A stretch of 64,000 bases of DNA, taken from Flavobacteriaceae bacterium. GTDB lineage: Bacteria; Bacteroidota; Bacteroidia; Flavobacteriales; Flavobacteriaceae. The notes beneath the pieces were generated by a model. It was not told the origin of the DNA, ran no database searches, and worked only from the letters and a program-made list of their open reading frames with translations. Below, piece after piece: positions 62,589-64,000 of the stretch. Made by a program: the position numbers and the translations under genes. How positions within the stretch are numbered: the stretch's first letter is position 1; every line of letters begins with the position of its first letter. Location of the stretch: the NCBI GenBank assembly GCA_014238425.1, contig JABABD010000015.1, positions 62,001 through 126,000 on the forward strand, given 5' to 3'.

Positions 62589-64000
62589 ATGTTTAATAGA
62601 TTCCTTTTAGCAGCTTCCTTTCTATCATTCAGTTGGGTTTTTTCGCAACCAAATACAGAAATTTTTCTTTTTGACCTAAACAGTGAAAATGGAATCGTTA
62701 CGCCTACAAATGGTAAGAACATATCTAATAATGAAGGATATGATAATCAACCGTCATTTATTAATGATAATAAAATACTTTTTGCCTCTACAAGAAATGG
62801 ACAAACAGATATTGTTCAATATCAAACAAATTTTGACTCTAAAATATGGCTTTGTTTTACTGAAGGTGGCGAGTATACACCACTAAAAATCCCCAACGTT
62901 CATAAAGTATCCGCTGTAAGACTTGATAAAGATGGTAAACAACGGTTATATGAATATGATCTGAGAACTGCAGAAAATACTGAACTTATAAAAGATTTAG
63001 TTGTTGCCTATTACAATTGGTATAATGAAAATATTATTGTCTCTGCTGTCATTGAAAATGAGAATCTTAATTTGTACGTAACAAACTTAAAAGAAGGTTG
63101 GAACAGAAAGTATGGAACTAAAGTTGGGCGATCTTTCCATAAAATTCCTAATACAAATCTCGTCAGTTATATTTCCAAAGAAGATGAAAACAACTGGCAA
63201 ATTAAATCACTTGATCCAATTTCTGGTACGGTTAAAGTAATTGCTAATACGCTTCCTCAAGTTGAGGATATTTGTTGGTTATCTGATGGAACTATACTTT
63301 CAGGAAAAGATGATTTACTCTATAAATTTAAACCGAGATATGATGCAGATTGGAAAGACGTAATGAGCCTATCATCAAGCGGGATATCTAAAATAACTCG
63401 CATTGCATCGAATGAAACATCAACTAAACTACTTATTGCAGCAGAAATAAATTCAACAGAAACGAGCAACACTTCCGAAGAAAATAATACAAATACACAA
63501 ACCACAACAAATACTATAGCAGATGCGGGAGCTATTGTTCAAAAACACATCGAACCATATAATTCTGGTGATTTGAATGCTTTTTCAAATGCATTTGCAG
63601 AGAACGTTATAGTAAATAGGTTCCCAAATGAAAAAATGTATGAAGGCAGACAAACACTAAAACAGAACTACGAACAGCACTTTAAAAACAATAAAAATCA
63701 AAGCGTTAAAGTGAATAATCGAATGGTCTTGAATGATTACGTTATAGACGAAGAGTTGACAACGATCAACAATAGAAATGGACGCCAAGTTACAGTTTAC
63801 ACGACTGGTAATGAAGGCATAAAAACTATGACATTCATCAATAACACTAACGTGACGTCTAATCCAGAAATTATTGTCAACAAACAATTAGAAGCCTATA
63901 ACAAAAGGGATATAGAAGCCTTTATGGCAACTTACACTAAAGACATCAAACTATATAATTATCCCAACGAATTACGAACAGAAGGTCAAACAGCAATGAA
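62589..64000 (+). CDS. Secreted TolB-like propeller protein with NTF2-like repeats, 3' partial
   Basis: Open from ATG 62589 to the window edge, 470 codons, no stop. Signal peptide MFNRFLLAASFLSFSWVFSQ. Residues ~20-285 hold beta-propeller-like strands of the TolB/PD40 type (NEGYDNQPSFINDNKILFAS, SGTVKVIANTLPQ). After a Thr/Asn-rich linker come two SnoaL/NTF2-like units, HIEPYNSGDLNAFSNAFAENV and QLEAYNKRDIEAFMATYTKDI, about 125 residues apart; the second is cut off. The fusion is found in some Bacteroidota proteins, with unknown role. Envelope or secreted location is inferred. The end is outside the window. Confidence 0.75.
   Translation, partial: MFNRFLLAASFLSFSWVFSQPNTEIFLFDLNSENGIVTPTNGKNISNNEGYDNQPSFINDNKILFASTRNGQTDIVQYQTNFDSKIWLCFTEGGEYTPLKIPNVHKVSAVRLDKDGKQRLYEYDLRTAENTELIKDLVVAYYNWYNENIIVSAVIENENLNLYVTNLKEGWNRKYGTKVGRSFHKIPNTNLVSYISKEDENNWQIKSLDPISGTVKVIANTLPQVEDICWLSDGTILSGKDDLLYKFKPRYDADWKDVMSLSSSGISKITRIASNETSTKLLIAAEINSTETSNTSEENNTNTQTTTNTIADAGAIVQKHIEPYNSGDLNAFSNAFAENVIVNRFPNEKMYEGRQTLKQNYEQHFKNNKNQSVKVNNRMVLNDYVIDEELTTINNRNGRQVTVYTTGNEGIKTMTFINNTNVTSNPEIIVNKQLEAYNKRDIEAFMATYTKDIKLYNYPNELRTEGQTAM

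Noticed and set aside
62492-62722. 76-codon minus-strand frame over the start of the last gene
   Set aside because: Most of it is antisense to a convincing signal peptide and propeller start. Only its final 23 codons look signal-like, and these are mentioned as a possible remnant.
62683-62886. 67-codon plus-strand frame
   Set aside because: It lies inside the longer frame 62589-64000, which has a signal peptide and continues to the edge.
1-64000. tRNA, rRNA, CRISPR, transposase, integrase or phage genes
   Set aside because: None was recognised by eye. Short or divergent tRNAs could only be excluded with a covariance-model search.

Overview
The window looks like chromosome of a marine-type member of the Flavobacteriaceae (Bacteroidota). 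The DNA is AT-rich and Shine-Dalgarno sequences are mostly absent. Several promoters have the Bacteroidota form TTG-N19-TAnnTTTG. There is a type IX secretion C-terminal domain on a secreted nuclease, and there are DUF4199, YHYH and YwqK-type proteins, a type B L31, a single-chain PurL and a CarB without its allosteric domain. No rRNA, tRNA, CRISPR array, transposase or phage gene was seen.

Region 1 (about 247-20986, all +) is an accessory cluster of 19 genes that mostly overlap or abut, so it is probably one long operon. It holds a nucleotidyltransferase-fold protein, five cobalamin-binding radical SAM enzymes, one radical SAM/SPASM enzyme and three SAM methyltransferases. It also holds a lipoprotein with one c-type haem motif, a complete ADP-L-glycero-D-manno-heptose pathway (gmhA, hldE, gmhB, hldD), a GT9 heptosyltransferase, a GT87 membrane glycosyltransferase, a GT2 and a Wzx-like flippase. 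The flippase start lies behind an A10 tract in the wrong frame. My reading is an envelope or exported glycoconjugate with heptose, heavily tailored by B12-radical SAM chemistry; this is the best candidate for an undescribed system here.

Region 2 (21021-38993) is mostly housekeeping: carB, rpmH, a TPR membrane protein, an MltD-like transglycosylase, an alpha/beta hydrolase, a small GNAT-like protein, mtaB, a peptide-binding lipoprotein, duplicated YhhN membrane proteins, a GlmU-like nucleotidyltransferase, rpmE2, a DUF4199 protein, a DPM1-like GT2, a phosphohexomutase and an MsbA-like ABC exporter.

Region 3 (39021-47574) carries two ECF sigma modules of the same design (sigma, single-pass membrane protein, Spy/CnrX-like periplasmic protein). 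Between them lie a beta-propeller lipoprotein and a minus-strand run of sulfatase, YHYH protein, YwqK-like protein and SCO protein.

Region 4 (47649-53852) has an RsmB/NOP-family rRNA methyltransferase, a secreted endonuclease I and purL. purL carries a palindromic repeat inserted in frame between its synthase and glutaminase parts.

Region 5 (53966-62227) is fatty-acid degradation: an acyl-CoA ligase, then a MarR regulator with a palindromic operator leading a fadN-fadA-fadE operon like that of Bacillus. A four-helix-bundle (S23/IVS-type) gene bounded by imperfect inverted repeats sits between fadN and fadA. A strong terminator ends the operon. The window closes with a small decayed or phase-variable secreted-peptide ORF (-) and a large secreted protein cut by the window edge.
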